From Rattus norvegicus (taxonomy: Eukaryota > Chordata > Mammalia > Rodentia > Muridae), in NCBI RefSeq assembly GCF_036323735.1, contig NC_086026.1, positions 52,118,539-52,182,538 on the forward strand: a DNA stretch of 64,000 bases, in the 5' to 3' direction. Position 1 is the stretch's first letter. Every line of letters starts with the position of its first letter. Made by a program: the position numbers and the translations under genes. Of the stretch, positions 32,240 to 43,742 are shown in pieces. The notes under the pieces were generated by a model that searched no databases, was not told the DNA's origin, and saw only the letters and a list, made by a program, of their open reading frames with translations.

Positions 32240-34355
32240 GAACAAAAAAAGCTACAAACAAGAGTCATGCTCCTTGCGAATGAGAAACAGGAGAATCACG
32301 CTCCCACCCCACCCCACCCCACCCCCTGCTAGCTATTGTCCCCCTCCCTTGGAACATGAAGTTTCTATCTTTAAACAAGAAGAAGCCACTATTCCATGGT
32401 GTGATAGGATTCAAGTCACTCTCCCTATCTGGGCTCACTTTCTTTTGTCTAAATTGAAGGGGCTGGACTGGGTCTCAAGAGCTCTTGGATTTGTAAGGGT
32501 CACTGACCTCGTTGAAGCTCAGAAGCCAGGCACAGCCTCCTTTATTTCACTGTCTAGGCAACACTGCCGGCAACTCAGAACGTCTGAGCACTCAGAGCCC
32601 CTGGAGTCTCTGGGGTGGGGGCAGCCCCAAAACCTTGCCTCCCCATTGCTGAACGAGATCTTTCTTCTGCAGCTCTGAACTCAGGAACAAAGCCAGGATC
32701 TGATCAAGGGGCAGAGTGAGGAGCAGGTGGCCTTTCCAGGTGGCCCTGAGACTGGGGAACCCCACGTGCCCTGGGTTCGCCCGAGGCACTCCTTCTAGAA
32801 AGCCGCCACACAGGCAACAAAGCTGAGAGTAACATTTGTTTAATTTGGGAGAAAAAAAAAAACTCATAAAGACTTTTTACTCTTTTTACTTCTTGATGTA
32901 ATGAGACTATAAAGACTGACAGTGCCGCCAGAGTCAGCAGCACTGAAAGGCTGGCAGGCGGGGACCACAGCTCCCACTGGGGAATAGCGCCATGTTTAGA
33001 ACTTTATCTGGGGGCAAACGAGGCCTCCACGGTAAGGGGCTCATTTCTCCCCCTCACATCTGAGTCAGAGTTGCCAGTACCACCACAGCCCCAAACCTTT
33101 CCCAGGTGGTCCTGATCTCTACACAGAGGTCAGAGGGCAAGGTCACTGCTGGGACACGACTCCTGAGTCAGGCCCTGCTCAAGACTTCAGTGATGAGGAC
33201 CTAAAAGTAGTTGATAGGTGAATAGCCCTATCTTTTGGGTCCTGGGCCCTAGGCTAAGGTTCCAAAGTGCTGTGTCCAGCCTGCTTCAAGGACACATCCC
33301 TTAAGGGGGTACACGGGGAGTGGGGGGCACTCAGAGGTCCCAGGTGGCTAGAGTACCTAGCCCTCTTCTCTCTTCTCATAGGAGCTGGATCTGGGGCTGC
33401 CTAGGTTGGAGACCTGAGGGCCCACAACCCAAGACCACCCAGAGCAAGCTTCCTGGGTCAGGTTGATACAAACCCTGAGTCTAGGAGTACCTGCTTTCAA
33501 GATCTGTTAGAGAGGTGGGAATGTAGAACCTGAGCTGGAGCCAGCAAGCTGGTCAGTCTCCATCGCAGGCCTGGGCTTCAAAATGACTACAAAAGCCTAC
33601 AGCTCTCTGATAGGTACTGCCTAGGTGGTGGAGGAACCATAGTAGGTCTAGGCAGAGAAGCCTGAACACTGTGATCCTGGGGGAAAAAAAAGGTCATGGG
33701 TCCAAGCTGCCCCTGCTTTAGCTATGAAGCTATCCCTGAAGCAGGGTCCTTTCCTACCATCAACTCCACACAGCATCTCCCAGGCATCCAAAGCGGCCAG
33801 TCTTGGGACATAAGAATTATGAAAGGTAACATCTGGTGATGGGAACTCGGGGCAACTGCCGAAGGAAGGTTGTTTTCTATTCTCTGTGGGTTACAAAACA
33901 AACAAAAAGCAAAGGCCTCAAACTACCTGAGCCATCTCCCTGGAGCAGGTTCGTGACTACCTGTGCAGATAGAGGCTACGCCAGCCCTGGCTCACAGAAT
34001 GAGACATCGTGAATGGCCTTCTGAGGAGGGCCATGACCTCTGGTGTACAGTCTTCCAACACGGGTGGAGCTTCTGAGTTTCCCCCACAGCACCGGGGCCT
34101 ATCAGCCCATCCTTGGATCTGGGTATGGGACCTCTTTGACCACCCCCAGATATCCGCAGATGTGGAATACAGGGGATAGGTGTAATTCTGCACTGGGGTA
34201 ATGCCCTCTCAGAGAGGAGAAGACTATTTTTTAGAAGTAGAGTCACTAGTAATGGGCCTAAGCCCCTGAAATAACCCTCACCAAAGCAACTCCAATTGCA
34301 GAGTGTCTGACACTCTCTTCTGTCCCCCACAGACACCAGGTATGAACAAGAGAGG
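32240..34355. other. Longest repeat-poor block, no gene seen
   Basis: More than 2 kb of mixed-composition DNA without a recognisable transposon. Open frames reach 174 codons at 32154-32678, but that frame starts in the CA repeat, and no domain is seen. 'ctgagccatctccctggagc' at about 33928 may be the decayed head of a reverse SINE. Confidence 0.4.
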
Positions 34356-34356
34356 A

Positions 34357-34421
<65 letters not shown>

Positions 34422-34422
34422 G
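34357..34422. repeat. (GATA)n microsatellite
   Basis: About 16 perfect ATAG/GATA units. Confidence 0.98.
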
Positions 34423-34547
34423 ATGTGTATGTGGGTATGCACCCGTGGGCATATGTGCAGGAAAAATACCATACATATAAAATAAAAATTAATTTTTTTA
34501 AAAAATCACTGGGTTACAAATTTTAAACAATCATAAGACACCAGGTG

Positions 34548-34710
34548 GTGGTCTGGCTGGCAGCAGCACATGCCTTGAATCCCAGCATTCGGGAGGCAGA
34601 GGCAGGCAGATTTCCAAGTTCTAGGCCAGCCTGGTCTACAGAGTGAGTTGCAAGCCAGCCAGGGCTATACAGAGAAGAAGCCCCATCTCAAAAGGAAAAA
34701 GAGAAAGACA
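34548..34710 (+). repeat. B1 SINE
   Basis: 'cacatgccttgaatcccagc', 'attcgggaggcagaggcagg', 'ggccagcctggtctacagag' and 'agggctatacagagaagaag' are a nearly full-length forward B1 with an A-rich tail. Confidence 0.93.
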
Positions 34711-34994
34711 TAAAACTAGAATGGTGATAGCTAGGAAGAAGAGGGAGGCCAGAGGAAGTGGGAGGAGGACATAGGGAGGGCAGTCCAGGCTAGACCACAA
34801 GAGCCCTTTCACTAACTCAGGTCATGCAAAACAACCGAGTGTGTTTCTACACCACTAAGTTCATGGGTGGTTTGTTGTGCAGCAGAAGCCAATGACCACA
34901 TTCTCCATGCCGTTACTCGTTAAAGCAAATATCTGGTCGCATCCTCCAGGCTTGGGCAGACCAAGCAGGACTCTAAGGTGTCCCAGGGCTTCCA

Positions 34995-35186
34995 AAGACA
35001 GCTCTGACGTAGCATCAGAAGTCGGACTGTGTTCCTGCCACTCGTCAGCTACGTAAGCTTGGACAACTTACTTACCAACTGTCAGCCACACTGCACCACT
35101 GGGCAAGTCAGCCGCGTCCTGATGTCACTGAGGATATGAGTTTGATCCGGTAAACAGCAAGTGCTCAATAAATGCTCGTGTCTTTT
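34995..35186 (+). repeat. MIR SINE
   Basis: 'tcgtcagctacgtaagcttg' with 'gacaacttacttacc', and 'ggtaaacagcaagtgctcaa' with 'taaatgctcg', fit the MIR core and 3' tail. The middle is diverged. Confidence 0.6.
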
Positions 35187-35334
35187 TAACCAGCTGGACC
35201 AAATGGTCAGGGCGTCCCCCACCCTGACTCTAATAAAGCAGGGAGTATAGAAAGGGCCCCAGGAGCCTTCCTTCTGTCTCCAGACCAGTTCAAATGTGCA
35301 GGCCAGCGGAGGAGGGACGGTGTCGCTGAGACAG

Positions 35335-35575
35335 CGGCTCCGTTGGGTCACTGACACACTTAGCTTTTAATCTCTCGAAGGAAAAATCATTTCTTCCCTG
35401 CGTTCACCGCATCAGCAACTCTGTAAGTAAAACGCAGAAAACACCAGTCTTTATTCATTCCGTCAAGCCGTAATTAGGGCTTGAACAGGAGTCTCCGTTG
35501 GCAGGCGTTCCGGTTCCTCAGAGCTGAGCAGCGTTCTAATTGGGCTGCAGCCTGGCTAAGGGGCTCATCCAGGAA
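35335..35575. promoter_or_regulatory. Candidate conserved non-coding island, left part
   Basis: Repeat-free with 'cttttaatctctcg', 'ccgtaattagggc', 'ttctaattgggc' and several CpGs, unusual for this window. A CA/poly(A) block at 35597-35640 separates it from a second part at 35641-35845. Confidence 0.33.
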
Positions 35576-35596
35576 CTGGTTCCCTTCCCCCAACAC

Positions 35597-35640
35597 CACA
35601 CACACACACACACACACCTTTCTAGAAAAAAAAAAAAAAC
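35597..35640. repeat. CA microsatellite and poly(A)
   Basis: A run of about ten CA units, then 'cctttctag', then about 13 As. Confidence 0.9.
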
Positions 35641-35845
35641 AAATCCGAAGACTTCACTGTACTGGGAAATTCGACAAAGTGAGAAGAGCAACAAATAAAC
35701 AGAAAACACCGGCAGCCACAACCTGGGGGACCCTGCAGATGCCTTAATGTAAACACACTGGCATCAGCCGCCAAGGAAGCCTGGGAAGCAATTTGACTTT
35801 TGTTGTTTAAAAGGAAGCAGTAAAGACATCGCCTTTGCATCTACT
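35641..35845. promoter_or_regulatory. Candidate conserved non-coding island, right part
   Basis: Unique sequence with 'agcaacaaataaac', 'ccttaatgtaaacacac' (forkhead-like) and 'gcaatttgacttttgttg'. Together with the left part it forms a ~500 bp island interrupted only by a microsatellite. Confidence 0.3.
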
Positions 35846-36287
35846 GAGACTCAGCTGCCTCCCGGTGCTGTGCTCCATGGAAGGAGGAAGGGATCGAGGG
35901 ACAGAACAGGGCAGGTGACACCTGTTAGGTAGAGCGGCCAAGAAAGGGAAAGGCATGTGTGGAGCCTCGCACAGACACGAGCTTCGTAGACACCACTCGC
36001 TCACTCTCTGGTCCCTAGAGCTCCGAGGCAGAAGCATCACCGTGGGAAGCATCTTCACCAGTACACTGAAGGAGCCCTGATCACCCCGAAGGTAAGGAGC
36101 ACAGGTAGACAGAACCCCAGGAGTGGGAGGTCCACCGTCAAGGTGAAGGGACACTGGGAAGCAAAGCTAACAGAGTTGGCATGGCATGAGACTTCAATGC
36201 CTCCAGCGCTGTGAGCCCCTAAATCAGGGAGGCTGGAACCCCATCCCTCAAGGTGAGAAAAGAATGGGGTGTGAGTCAGGCTGATGG

Positions 36288-36290
<3 letters not shown>

Positions 36291-36336
<46 letters not shown>

Positions 36337-36352
36337 TCTCTCTCTCTCTCTC
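36291..36352. repeat. (TC)n microsatellite
   Basis: About 30 TC units with one CCC interruption near 36331. Long R-E or S-L open frames across it are artefacts. Confidence 0.96.
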
Positions 36353-36702
36353 ATCCCTCCTCTCCCCCACATATCCTCCCCCAAGCCAGCTCCTTCTCTG
36401 AATCTTTCAAATGAGCCTACATCCGTGTCAGATATAGAGGTACAAATTACATGGCTATCTGTCTTTTCTCTCTGAAACGCCCCCTCTGGCTGAAATCCTA
36501 CTCTGCCTTTCCTCTGACCACTGACCCCACAAGCTGCTGCAGAACCCCCCACTTCCTACCTCCCAGGCAGAATTCACTACGCCCTCACAGCCTTCTTCTC
36601 CCCAGGCCTGCCACCTTTCTCTTGTGTTTCCTGGTTAACAGGCCTGTCCCTTCCCAGGACCTACAACTAGAGACAATGTCTGAGCTTTTGACCCCCAATG
36701 TT

Positions 36703-36868
36703 ACAATGTTCTAAAACCTGTGGGTGGGTCGTGATCCCATTTCAGTTATGTTATGATTCATAAAAGTAGCAAAATTACAGTTATGAAGTAGCAATGGAAC
36801 AATTTTACGGCCAGGGGTCACCACAACTGTATTAAAGGGCTGCAGCGTTGGGAAGGTTGAGAACCACG
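36703..36868. mobile_element. hAT-Charlie non-autonomous element (URR1-like)
   Basis: 'aaaacctgtgggtgggtcgt', 'tgattcataaaagtagcaaa', 'attacagttatgaagtagca', 'ggccaggggtcaccacaact' and the end 'gggaaggttgagaaccacg' match the element at 23489-23680 in the same orientation. It ends with the hAT inverted-repeat type GGTTGAGAACCAC. Confidence 0.85.
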
Positions 36869-36869
36869 T

Positions 36870-37355
36870 TTAACGCCATGTTGAACACACAGTAGGCATC
36901 TGAAAATATTAGGCCAAGAAACCCGGTGTAGCAAAGAATTGTTGGGCCGATGACAGGGTTCCCTTATCCTGTGGTACAGGGAGCTCAAAATCTGGGAAGG
37001 AGATGCAGCACAGCCTGCTAAGGGCTATGGAGGGTGAGAACAGGGCCATCAATGCTCATGGGACGGGCTGGAAGCTTCCAGTGAGAGTAAAGAGTGGCAC
37101 ACTGAATTGCATCTTCCATGAGAAAGACTAAGGAATGTTCTACAAGTCATAATACCACAGGCCAGTATGGCTGGAGTATCAAGTGTGGCAGAGAATACGG
37201 TGGGTACCGGTGGTCAAAATATCCTTCTTTCTGAATAATGAGGCAGGCAGCAGATGGCCTCTCCCTGCTATGCACCCCTAACAGTGACTCGGGGAGAAAG
37301 TGTTGGATGAGATATAGAAGTTCAACCATTATGGAACTTCCAGTCCAGAGGGGTA
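36870..37355. other. Unique DNA, nothing recognised
   Basis: Ordinary sequence leading into the polypurine tract. No gene or repeat family is identified. Confidence 0.4.
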
Positions 37356-37371
37356 GAAAAGAGAAGAGAGC

Positions 37372-37843
37372 AGAGGAGAGGAGAGGAGAGGAGAGGAGAG
37401 GAGAGGGGAGGGGAGGAGAGAGAAGAGAGGGGAGGGGATGGGAGGGGGGAGAAGAGAGGGGAGGGGATGGGAGGGGGGAGAAGAGAGGGGAGGGGATGGG
37501 AGGAGAGGGGGGAGAAGAGAGGGGAGGGGAGGGGAGGAGAGGGGGGAGGGGAGAGGAGAGGAGAGAAGAGGAGGGGAGGGGAGAGGAGAGGACAGGAGAG
37601 GAGGGGAGAGGAGAGGAGAAGAGAGGGGAGGGGAGGAGAGGGGGAGGGGAGAGGAGAGGGGAGGGGAGGAGAGGGGGAGGGGAGAGGGGAGGAGAGGGGA
37701 GGGGAGGGGGGGAGGGGAGGGGAGGAGAGGGGAGGGGAGGAGAGGGGAGGGGAGGGGAGGAGAGGGGAGGGGAGGGGAGGGGAGGGGAGGAGAGGAGAGG
37801 AGAGGAGAGGAGAGGAGAGGAGAGGAGAGGAGAGGAGAGAAAA
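37372..37843. repeat. Polypurine (GGAGA/GGGGA)n tract, about 470 bp
   Basis: The plus strand is purine except for isolated pyrimidines at about 37439, 37468, 37497 (each 29 bp apart) and 37593. It is built from GGAGA, GGGGA and AGAAG units. A local 29-bp higher-order unit is visible at about 37425-37510. G-runs of 4 recur at 37730-37790. The overlapping open frames of 130-261 codons on both strands come only from this composition. Confidence 0.97.
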
Positions 37844-37844
37844 T

Positions 37845-38322
37845 GTACCAAGGCCATGACAGAAACTCACAAGCAGGAGAGATAAAGATACGAAGGGGTG
37901 GGAAAACCTTTCTGTGAGAATAGCCCGAGACTTCAAGGATGGGTGGGCAGCAGCAGAGTGGAAAGCAGGGTAGAAAAATCCGAACAGGCGAACACCTAAC
38001 CCAACCCAGACAGGGAAATCCTGGCGTGCCACAGGCTGGGAAGCCGGGGACAACTCACTGTGAACAAGAGGCAGAGTGTTAGTGTGGATGTGTTTGTCTA
38101 CAAGCACCAGACAGCCTTCCTAGAAGTGCCTGGAACTGTAAAGGCATCGTTAGTCCACGTGAGAGGAGCCAGCAAACCCTGTGACTGAGTTTGGAACTGG
38201 GGCGAGTCTTTAGGGACCTGCTCCCATTGTCTGTCATCAGAATGTAAATAGTGTCTCCCTTGTGGTTTAGTGTCCTCAACTCACTATTCTGATCTACTTA
38301 AGGGCTAGGCTGGTTATAAACA
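37845..38322. other. Unique DNA, nothing recognised
   Basis: No repeat family or gene seen. Confidence 0.4.
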
Positions 38323-38324
38323 AG

Positions 38325-38614
38325 AAGTGCCTGTTGAGCTCACGGTTCTGAGGAGTCCGTGACCAAAGGGCCACATCTGTTGAATGACTTTTTTTTTTTC
38401 CTGCATGGTAACGTGGCAGAAGATGACACACTGAGAGCGCACAAAAGTAAGATAGGAGAAGAAAGTGACACTAAGGAGTCCATGATAATACATAGCCTTA
38501 ATCTATTCGTGAGGACAGTGTCCCTGTGGCAAATATGTCACCCCTTAACACCATCATTTCAATATGAGCTCTGGGACTGGGCAGCCGACGCTCAAATCAT
38601 AGCATCCTTCTGAG
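38325..38614 (-). mobile_element. MST/THE1-like MaLR LTR remnant
   Basis: 'cacggttctgaggagtccgt', 'catggtaacgtggcagaaga', 'ttaatctattcgtgaggaca', 'gtcaccccttaacaccatca' and 'tcaaatcatagcatcc' follow an MST-type LTR in reverse. An old ERVL-MaLR remnant, no coding sequence. Confidence 0.65.
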
Positions 38615-39208
38615 GGTGGAGGTAGACTTGGATTTCCCAGCCCTCTGGTCCTGCCCTGGTGCTTCAGATGACAACCCCATCCTCAAGCTACCCAAGGGTT
38701 GACTCCATTGGTCAACTCATTAGCAACAGGAAGACGCTTACTACTGGAAATTGAGGAGATTTCAGGAGATGTAAGCCAGGAACTCAGGATGCAGACCAAG
38801 TACACATTCATAATAATACAAGGAATTCCTTTTGGCTTCTTTCTCTCTCATGGTCTAACCCTGCCCCAGAGCTTCATATTTGCCTGCCTCTGCTTCCTGT
38901 TTGTCTGTCCTGGGGATGATGAGATTAGCCTGCAGGCCTCAGCCTAGACCTAATGGGTTCTTGTAGCTGTAGGCTCCGTCTTCCAAAAGAATTAGTGTAA
39001 AGCTTTCTCCCATGTGGCACAACCAACGTACCTGTTTTCCAAAGAGCACTCGGCCTGGAGGTCTGGTTCTGTAGCCCCAGAAGAGCCCTACTGGTGCCTC
39101 ATACACTTGGCACGTAAGTGCCACCCGCTGGTGTCATGTCAACTTGCTCACTGCCCCATATCCAGGCTAAGCACAGCTGTTGGCATGGAGTTGAGTCTCT
39201 GTTCAATG
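38615..39208. other. Unique DNA, nothing recognised
   Basis: No convincing repeat or gene. A short AT-rich stretch lies at 38795-38830. Confidence 0.4.
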
Positions 39209-39210
39209 TT

Positions 39211-39256
39211 TGAGTGAGTGAGTGAGTGAGTGAGTGAGTGAGCGAGCGAGCGAGCA
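39211..39256. repeat. (GAGT)n to (GAGC)n microsatellite
   Basis: About eight GAGT units pass directly into three to four GAGC units. Confidence 0.96.
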
Positions 39257-39404
39257 AGACCATCTCCTTGGCTCACTCCTCTGATTTGGAAATCAGAGGC
39301 TTGCCAACTGATGACTCAATGGTGACTCTGTTGTCACTGGGGTCTCCAGCCCTTTGAAGGCTGCTCCTGCTACAGGGCCCCTGTATGACTCTCTCTGTGT
39401 ACAA

Positions 39405-39565
39405 TACTCACTAAATGCCTGGCACCACACAAAGGCCTTACCTGTGTGGCCGACTCTCTCAGCAGCCACTGAGATGGATATGGTAGCCACCGCAGTGCAT
39501 GTAGGTTAAGATGTTGAGAGGTTAAAGCATTTACTCGGCTTAGCCAATATGTGGCTACCTCCCTT
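39405..39565 (-). repeat. MIR SINE
   Basis: 'ctaaatgcctggcaccacac', 'gagatggatatggtagccac', 'aagatgttgagaggttaaag' and 'cttagccaatatgtggctac' fit a reverse MIR. Confidence 0.5.
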
Positions 39566-39579
39566 CTTCAGTTTGTTGC

Positions 39580-39960
39580 TGTCTTAGTTAGGGTTTTACT
39601 GCTGTGAGCAGACACCATGACCAAGGCAACTCTTAAAAGGACATTTAATTGGGGCTGGCTTACAGGTTCAGAGATTCAGTCCATTATCATCAAAGCTGGA
39701 GCATGGCAGTGTTCAGTGTTCATGGTGCAGGAGGACCTGAGAGTTCTAAACCTTCAACTGAAGGCTGCTAGAAGACTGGCGTCCAAGCAGCTAGGCAGAG
39801 GGTCTTAAAGTAACACACCCACTCCAACAAAGCCACACCCACTCCAAGGCCACACCCACTCCAAGGCCACACCCACTCCAACAAGGCCACACCTACTCCA
39901 ACAAGGCCATACCTCTATAATAGTGCCACTCCCTGGGCCAGGCACATTCAAACCACCACA
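39580..39960 (-). mobile_element. MaLR (MT-like) solo LTR with 5-bp target duplication
   Basis: The ends are 'tgtcttagttagggttttac' and 'cacattcaaaccaccaca'. The flanks are identical 5-bp repeats GTTGC at 39575-39579 and 39961-39965, so the element is complete and its insertion site is exact. It carries 20-bp and 17-bp variants of the 'actccaacaaggccacacc' minisatellite at about 39822-39915. Same family as 22460-22991. Confidence 0.92.
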
Positions 39961-42900
39961 GTTGCCAAGTGGTAGTATATTCAGAGTTTAAATTATTACT
40001 TCTTCTTAGAGTAGAGGGGGAAACTGAGGCAAGTCACCATAGTAGGCAGTATGGTTACAAATGAAAGAAAAGTATCGTGATGCCTAGATCGATAGTCTCT
40101 GCTTTGATTGTTCAACTCCTCCCTTGAGATCTTGAGGTGACCTCTGACCCCACCTCCCAAGCCTGGCTACAGCCCAGTCTCACATCCACTGCAGCTCTTG
40201 ATGTTTTCTTGCTGTGGCAATCACGCCAGTCATAAAGGATCTAAGTTAAATGTGTGTTGGAAGGGATCATGGTGCATTCATTCCCTGTGTGCTCCAGCAA
40301 CCACTCCTGGAGAGTCTCCTTGAGCCGTCCAGATGAGCCCTGCTTTCTCCTCTCCCCGTCTTTGCCTTTGTCCCACAAAACTCTGGTGTCTGCTCCCTTA
40401 GACTGATGCTCTCAGACATACGGCTGGTGCTTCTGTCTTGGTGAACTAACAGATGCAAATGCATGGCCACACTTCCTCCTCTTGCTACAGTCCCATCAGC
40501 CCAAGGGCTCCCCTTCTCTCCAAATGAGTCAGGAGAGAGCAACAGGAAGAGTAATTAATTTGAGCAGATGTGTATCAGTGTCCTAGGAAATAAAAAAAAT
40601 GTCAGGACAACCCACTGGTGCCTGCCCAGGTCACAGAGCACCAGGGACGCAGGTGGATCTCTTTAGAAAAACCCCACCTTGGGGGAGGAGGAGGGCTGTT
40701 TTCATGCAAAGCCTTCCCTCCACAGAAGGACGAGCTGCCTGCTTCCTCAAAGCTGCTTTTAGCTTCTTTAAATATTTCACAGGTCATTAAGAACTTGTCA
40801 GAGAGGCTTTGGGGACTGGAAAACTTTATGTTAACATGTCAAGACTGAGAATCAGTTATGGATCCTTCGGAAATGAAGACGTCCTATCCTGGAAACTGAG
40901 TGCACGTCCACAGGGAGTCCACAGCTGGGATGCCCCAACAGGGATTCAGGTGCTTCCAAGAGTGATTGTCCTCACAGGAGCCAGGGACCCCTATGGAAGT
41001 GGACCTTTCTTCCTTTCATGATATGCTCTGGAAAAGGAGCAAGACTTCATTCTGTGCCAGCGTCCTAACTGATCTCTGCTCTGCTAGGCACTGTGTCCTG
41101 AAGTGGAAACCCAGAGTCCACTGCAATGGCCTTGTAAGCATTTACATTGAATGGGTGCTTCTCTCAGTTCTTCCTTCCCATTTCCTAAGGACCCCATGGC
41201 TTACCTTCTGGAACCTACACTGTGGCCACTTGGTCTTACTTGGATTCCATGCTACCCCTCGCCGTGTTCCCTGAGAAAGACCTGCATTGCTTACTGGTGG
41301 AGAAATTTCTGCATCTTTGGGGGGTTACAGAAGAGTTTTAGACTGATGGTCACACAATTATCCTGGATGGAATAAAGACACTCCACAGAGACATTTGTGT
41401 CCCTCTCTTCGGCCGTCAGATTATTGAAATAATGAACTGTAGCAAGAGCTCCTGTTTCTTTTTTTTAAAAAAATGTTGTAAGAATTTGTTTTTCTTTTAA
41501 TCGCAAGTGTGGGATATGGGGCTGCCCTGTCCACAGTCGCTGACTATGATATGCCTCCTACCCTAGCAGGGGGCTGATTCTGCTAGCCGTAGATAGTTTT
41601 TGCAGTGTGTGACATTTGGAATTCTGGAGACTCCTGAAAGGGTTTATAAATGCTAGTGCCCCCAGAGAGGCTGCAAGCTACTAGTTACTAGTTACTGGTG
41701 GCTATTGTTACAGTTTATTGTCTTTTGTCAAGTGATCCTCTGCAAAAGGATTAAAAAAAAAAGAAATTGGATATCCTGACAGTAAAGATCAAACTTGCCC
41801 CCCAAGAAACTAGATAACCCCTAGTCAGCAGGAAGTAATCTAATGATATTGACGCCCTCTCTCCCCTCTAGTCTTCTTACTCTCCTACCTACTGTTGTAG
41901 GGTTGGAAGGGTGGGATACGGGTGGAGAAGGGTACTAGAAAAGGGACCCATAAAGTAGCCAAACGTCCGGTTACAGTGGATCCCCGAGACGCTTGCATTT
42001 CCCTCTAGAACTCATGCTGGGAAAGGAACAAGGCTAAATGAAGCCGGGGCCAGCCAGAGTGGGAGCTTTCTCCGGAGAAGAGATGTTGCACACTTCGACA
42101 ACCTGTCAGAACATCTTACTGGAGAGACTCGAGCCCAAATAATGATGACTGGCGGGTCCACACCAGGACCAGGACTGCTTCAGCCTGAGGTATATTTCTG
42201 GTCCTCTATTCAAACCTGAAATTCAAGTCAGGACCCTGACGATAGATTTGGGGTGGGGGATGTGGGGAAAGGGACAGTCACTGGACGTCTTTGATCCTTG
42301 TCCCAATGTGGTCACACAGGTTAATCTTTTTGTTGTTATGTCCTATTGACATGGCCAATCCTGGCTTGTTAGGGCTGCTGGGACTCAGGCTCCGACTCTA
42401 GCCCCAGTTTGGGATGAGCACAGAAGTGGAAAGCTCTGTCGTTCTTCATGGAAGACACGAGCACTGAGGTGGGCCCCCTCCTCCAGCTCAACCTTGGTCA
42501 CATCAGAGTCCTAGAAGCATCATGGGGCACATTCACTAAAGCACCGCATGTTGCCCCCGCCTCTCTTTGATTGCATCGCCCCGAAACTCTGACCTTCGGT
42601 TCTTGGTCCCAGGGGAGTGGGTCATCCAACCTTTGCTCTGGACTTCTAAAAGTGAAGCCATAAAGAAGCCTTTATATGTGAAAATGTCACCTGCCCAGGC
42701 AGGACCCTCAGTGCCCTTCTGGCCTTTCGGGCCATCAATACCTTTTAAATATATATCAAAAGATGGCAGGTGTGCCTGTTCCTTGCCCAGGACAGAGCCA
42801 TTGTTTAGTAGCTACACAGGCAAGGGGGTGCCCAGGGATTATGGTTTGAATTGTGTACCCTCTCTGGAGGCTGGAAGCACAAACACAGAGTGCTTCCTAA

Positions 42901-43073
42901 GGCAAGGGTTCAGTGTCTTTGCTCCCATCAAACATCCCGAGCCCTGACCTTCTCCAGGGCTTGGTCTTAATTCAAGAGGTCCCAGTGCTTGTGTGAGACC
43001 CCAGGACCAAACATCACAAAGGTCCCAGAGGCTGAGCTGCCAGGAGTCTCTGACCCTGATCTTGGGACTCCCT
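39961..43073. other. Repeat-poor DNA, no gene seen
   Basis: About 3.1 kb with no firm transposon call. A weak MIR-like piece lies at 40005-40050 ('gaaactgaggcaagtcacca'). AT-richer parts at 41400-41490 ('cagattattgaaataatgaa') and 41690-41770 ('ctattgttacagtttattgt') could be small regulatory islands. Open frames up to 126 codons lack domains. Confidence 0.4.
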
Positions 43074-43157
43074 CCGCTATGGTTCAAATCTGAAATGTCT
43101 CCCACAGGTTCGTGTTTGGAATACTTGGTCCCCAGCTTCCGATAACATTTTGAAGGG

Positions 43158-43557
43158 TGACTTAGTCAGGGTTTCTATTGCTGCGATGAAACACTGTGAC
43201 CCAAAAGCAAGTTGGGCAGGAGTTTATTTGGCTTACACTTTTGGATCACTGTTCATTACTGAAGGAAGTTGGGCCAAGAACTCAAACAGGGCAGGAACCT
43301 GAAGGCAGGAGCTGATGTAGAGGCTATGGAGGGGTGCCTCTTACTGGCTTGCTCCTCATGGCTTGCTTGGCCTGTTTTCTTTATAGAACTCAGGACCATC
43401 CACAATGGGCCGGGCCCTCCCCGTTAATCTCTAATTAAGAAAATGCCTCACAGGCATGCCGAGAGCCCAGTTATGCAGAGGCATTTTCTTAATTGAGATT
43501 CCCTGACTCTCAGGTGATTTTAGCTTGTGTCAGGTTGATATAAAACTAGCCAGCACA
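43158..43557 (-). mobile_element. MaLR-like solo LTR (CTAGCCAG family), nested
   Basis: The ends are 'tgacttagtcagggtttcta' and 'ataaaactagccagcaca'. Perfect 5-bp target duplications AAGGG flank it at 43153-43157 and 43558-43562. It lies inside an older LTR. An internal inverted repeat (43426-43449 with 43478-43500) could form a long hairpin. No viral coding sequence. Confidence 0.92.
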
Positions 43558-43582
43558 AAGGGTATGGAGCCTTTAAGCTTAG

Positions 43583-43742
43583 GGGGCTGGAGGGAATGGC
43601 TCAGTAGTTATTAAGAGGACTGTCTGCTCTTCAAGAGGTCATGAGTTCAATCCCCAGCAACCACATGGTGGCTCACAACCATCTGTAATGGGATCTGATG
43701 TCCTCTCTGGCAGATACATCTTTATTTAAAAAAAAAAAAAAG
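43583..43742 (+). repeat. B2 SINE, nested
   Basis: 'ggggctggagggaatggctc', 'tcaagaggtcatgagttcaa', 'ccacatggtggctcacaacc' and 'ctgtaatgggatctgatgtc' with an A-rich tail are a B2. It sits in the remainder of the old LTR just right of the nested LTR. Confidence 0.93.

Noticed and set aside
37238..38107. Very long open frames on both strands (up to 261 codons)
   Set aside because: They are produced by the polypurine/polypyrimidine tract, where stop codons are rare. The translations are simple E/G/R or S/P/L runs.
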